The notes under the pieces: generated by a model | Database searches by the model: none | What the model saw: only the letters and a program-made list of their open reading frames with translations | Told to the model about the DNA's origin: nothing | Shown here: positions 63,433 to 64,000 of the stretch, in pieces | How positions within the stretch are numbered: the stretch's first letter is position 1 | Layout of the letters: each line of letters starts with the position of its first letter | Translations under genes and position numbers: made by a program | From: Achromobacter spanius | GTDB taxonomy: Bacteria; Pseudomonadota; Gammaproteobacteria; Burkholderiales; Burkholderiaceae_B | Direction of reading: 5' to 3' | Length of the DNA: 64,000 bases | Assembly: GCF_003994415.1 (NCBI RefSeq) | Contig: NZ_CP034689.1 | Coordinates: forward strand, 5,084,001-5,148,000

Positions 63433-64000
63433 ATGAATACAAAAAAGCTGACGCGCATGATCGGCATCGCCATGGTGCTGGGCGTCCTGGTGGGCTATCT
63501 CTGCAACAAGACCGCGCCGGACGCCCAAGCGGCCGCGCACATTGCCTCGTATTTCAGCCTGGTCACGGATATTTTCCTGCGCATGATCAAGATGATCATC
63601 GCCCCGCTGGTGTTCGCCACCCTGGTGTCGGGCCTGGCCAGCATGAGCGACGGCAACGCCGTGGGCCGCATCGGCCTGCGCGCCATGGTCTGGTTCATTG
63701 CCGCGTCCGCCGTATCGCTGCTGCTGGGCCTGCTGCTGGTCAATCTCTTCCAGCCTGGCGCGCACATGAATCTGGCGATACCCGACGCGGGCATCACCTC
63801 GGGCCTGAAGACGGGCGACTTCACGCTCAAGGCCTTCATTGCGCACGTGTTCCCCAAGAGCATCGCCGAGGCCATGGCCAACAACGAGATCCTGCAGATC
63901 CTGGTGTTCTCGCTGTTTTTCGGGGCTGCGCTGTCGTTCATCCGTGGCAAGGGCCACAACACGATCTACACGATGATCGACGAGCTGGCCAAGATCATGT
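63433..64000 (+). CDS. Dicarboxylate/amino-acid:cation symporter (DAACS), N-terminal part
   Basis: The frame is open at the right edge; 189 codons are visible. The protein begins MNTKKLTRMIGIAMVLGVLV, followed by VTDIFLRMIKMIIAPLVFAT, which is the conserved TM2-TM3 motif of GltP/DctA-type symporters, and NNEILQILVFSLFFGAALSF. These carriers import glutamate, aspartate or C4-dicarboxylates with cations. No strong Shine-Dalgarno precedes ATG 63433; a TTG two codons upstream is an alternative. Substrate-determining C-terminal helices lie beyond the window. Confidence 0.9.
   Translation, partial: MNTKKLTRMIGIAMVLGVLVGYLCNKTAPDAQAAAHIASYFSLVTDIFLRMIKMIIAPLVFATLVSGLASMSDGNAVGRIGLRAMVWFIAASAVSLLLGLLLVNLFQPGAHMNLAIPDAGITSGLKTGDFTLKAFIAHVFPKSIAEAMANNEILQILVFSLFFGAALSFIRGKGHNTIYTMIDELAKIM

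Overview
The window is a GC-rich betaproteobacterial chromosome segment. It most resembles Alcaligenaceae (Achromobacter/Bordetella type): genes are densely packed, there are many Bug/TctC-type solute receptors, LysR and IclR regulators and ABC uptake systems, and a benzoyl-CoA epoxidation (box) cluster is present. The species is inferred from gene content only. The first gene (a large nuclease/repair protein) and the last (a dicarboxylate/amino-acid:cation symporter) are cut by the window edges.

Layout. 1-2270: partial repair gene, a 52-residue membrane protein and an MFS transporter. 2543-8983: acetate module with a DUF485 protein, actP, acs, a LuxR-type response regulator and a convergent hybrid histidine kinase. 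9142-12676: tRNA-Arg(CCT), a toxin-like remnant, pbpG, an RHH protein and adhP. 12701-17169: DJ-1/PfpI protein, then an SDR / Bug receptor / DHDPS-like cluster with a divergent LysR. 17351-23976: quinone oxidoreductase, ybaK, xerD, LysR, a ThDP enzyme and gcdH. 24263-37360: aerobic benzoate degradation, with boxR-boxC-boxB-boxA-maoC on the minus strand and, divergently, DUF4863, benzoate-CoA ligase and a five-gene Liv-type ABC importer. 37371-43707: second ThDP enzyme, an orphan amino-acid receptor, a Bug receptor, a 3-oxoacid CoA-transferase pair and an IclR regulator. 43805-44571: a tandem array of 136-bp repeats. 44581-51178: housekeeping genes (Sua5-type, purK, purE, dsbB-like with a DUF5993 partner, purC, GFA protein, fba). 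51413-62175: a peptide/amide ABC uptake system with amidase and M20 hydrolase, an IclR regulator and a second copy of the receptor. 62250-64000: SMP-30 protein and the partial symporter.

How it works together. Much of the window feeds small acids into acyl-CoA and central metabolism. Acetate enters by ActP and is activated by Acs, probably under the adjacent two-component pair. Benzoate is imported, activated to benzoyl-CoA, epoxidised by BoxAB and ring-opened by BoxC, under BoxR; TGCA-type candidate operators lie in both control regions. The CoA-transferase pair and GcdH point to beta-ketoadipate-type and glutarate catabolism. The peptide ABC system probably delivers substrates to its own amidase and M20 peptidase, and an 18-bp motif shared by two promoter regions suggests the IclR protein controls both.

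The least ordinary items are the 136-bp tandem array, the in-frame 15-bp minisatellites in otherwise conserved genes, the acetate-locus kinase that lacks a transporter-type sensor domain, and the shared IclR-type operator. I saw no prophage, complete insertion sequence, CRISPR array, rRNA or defence system.
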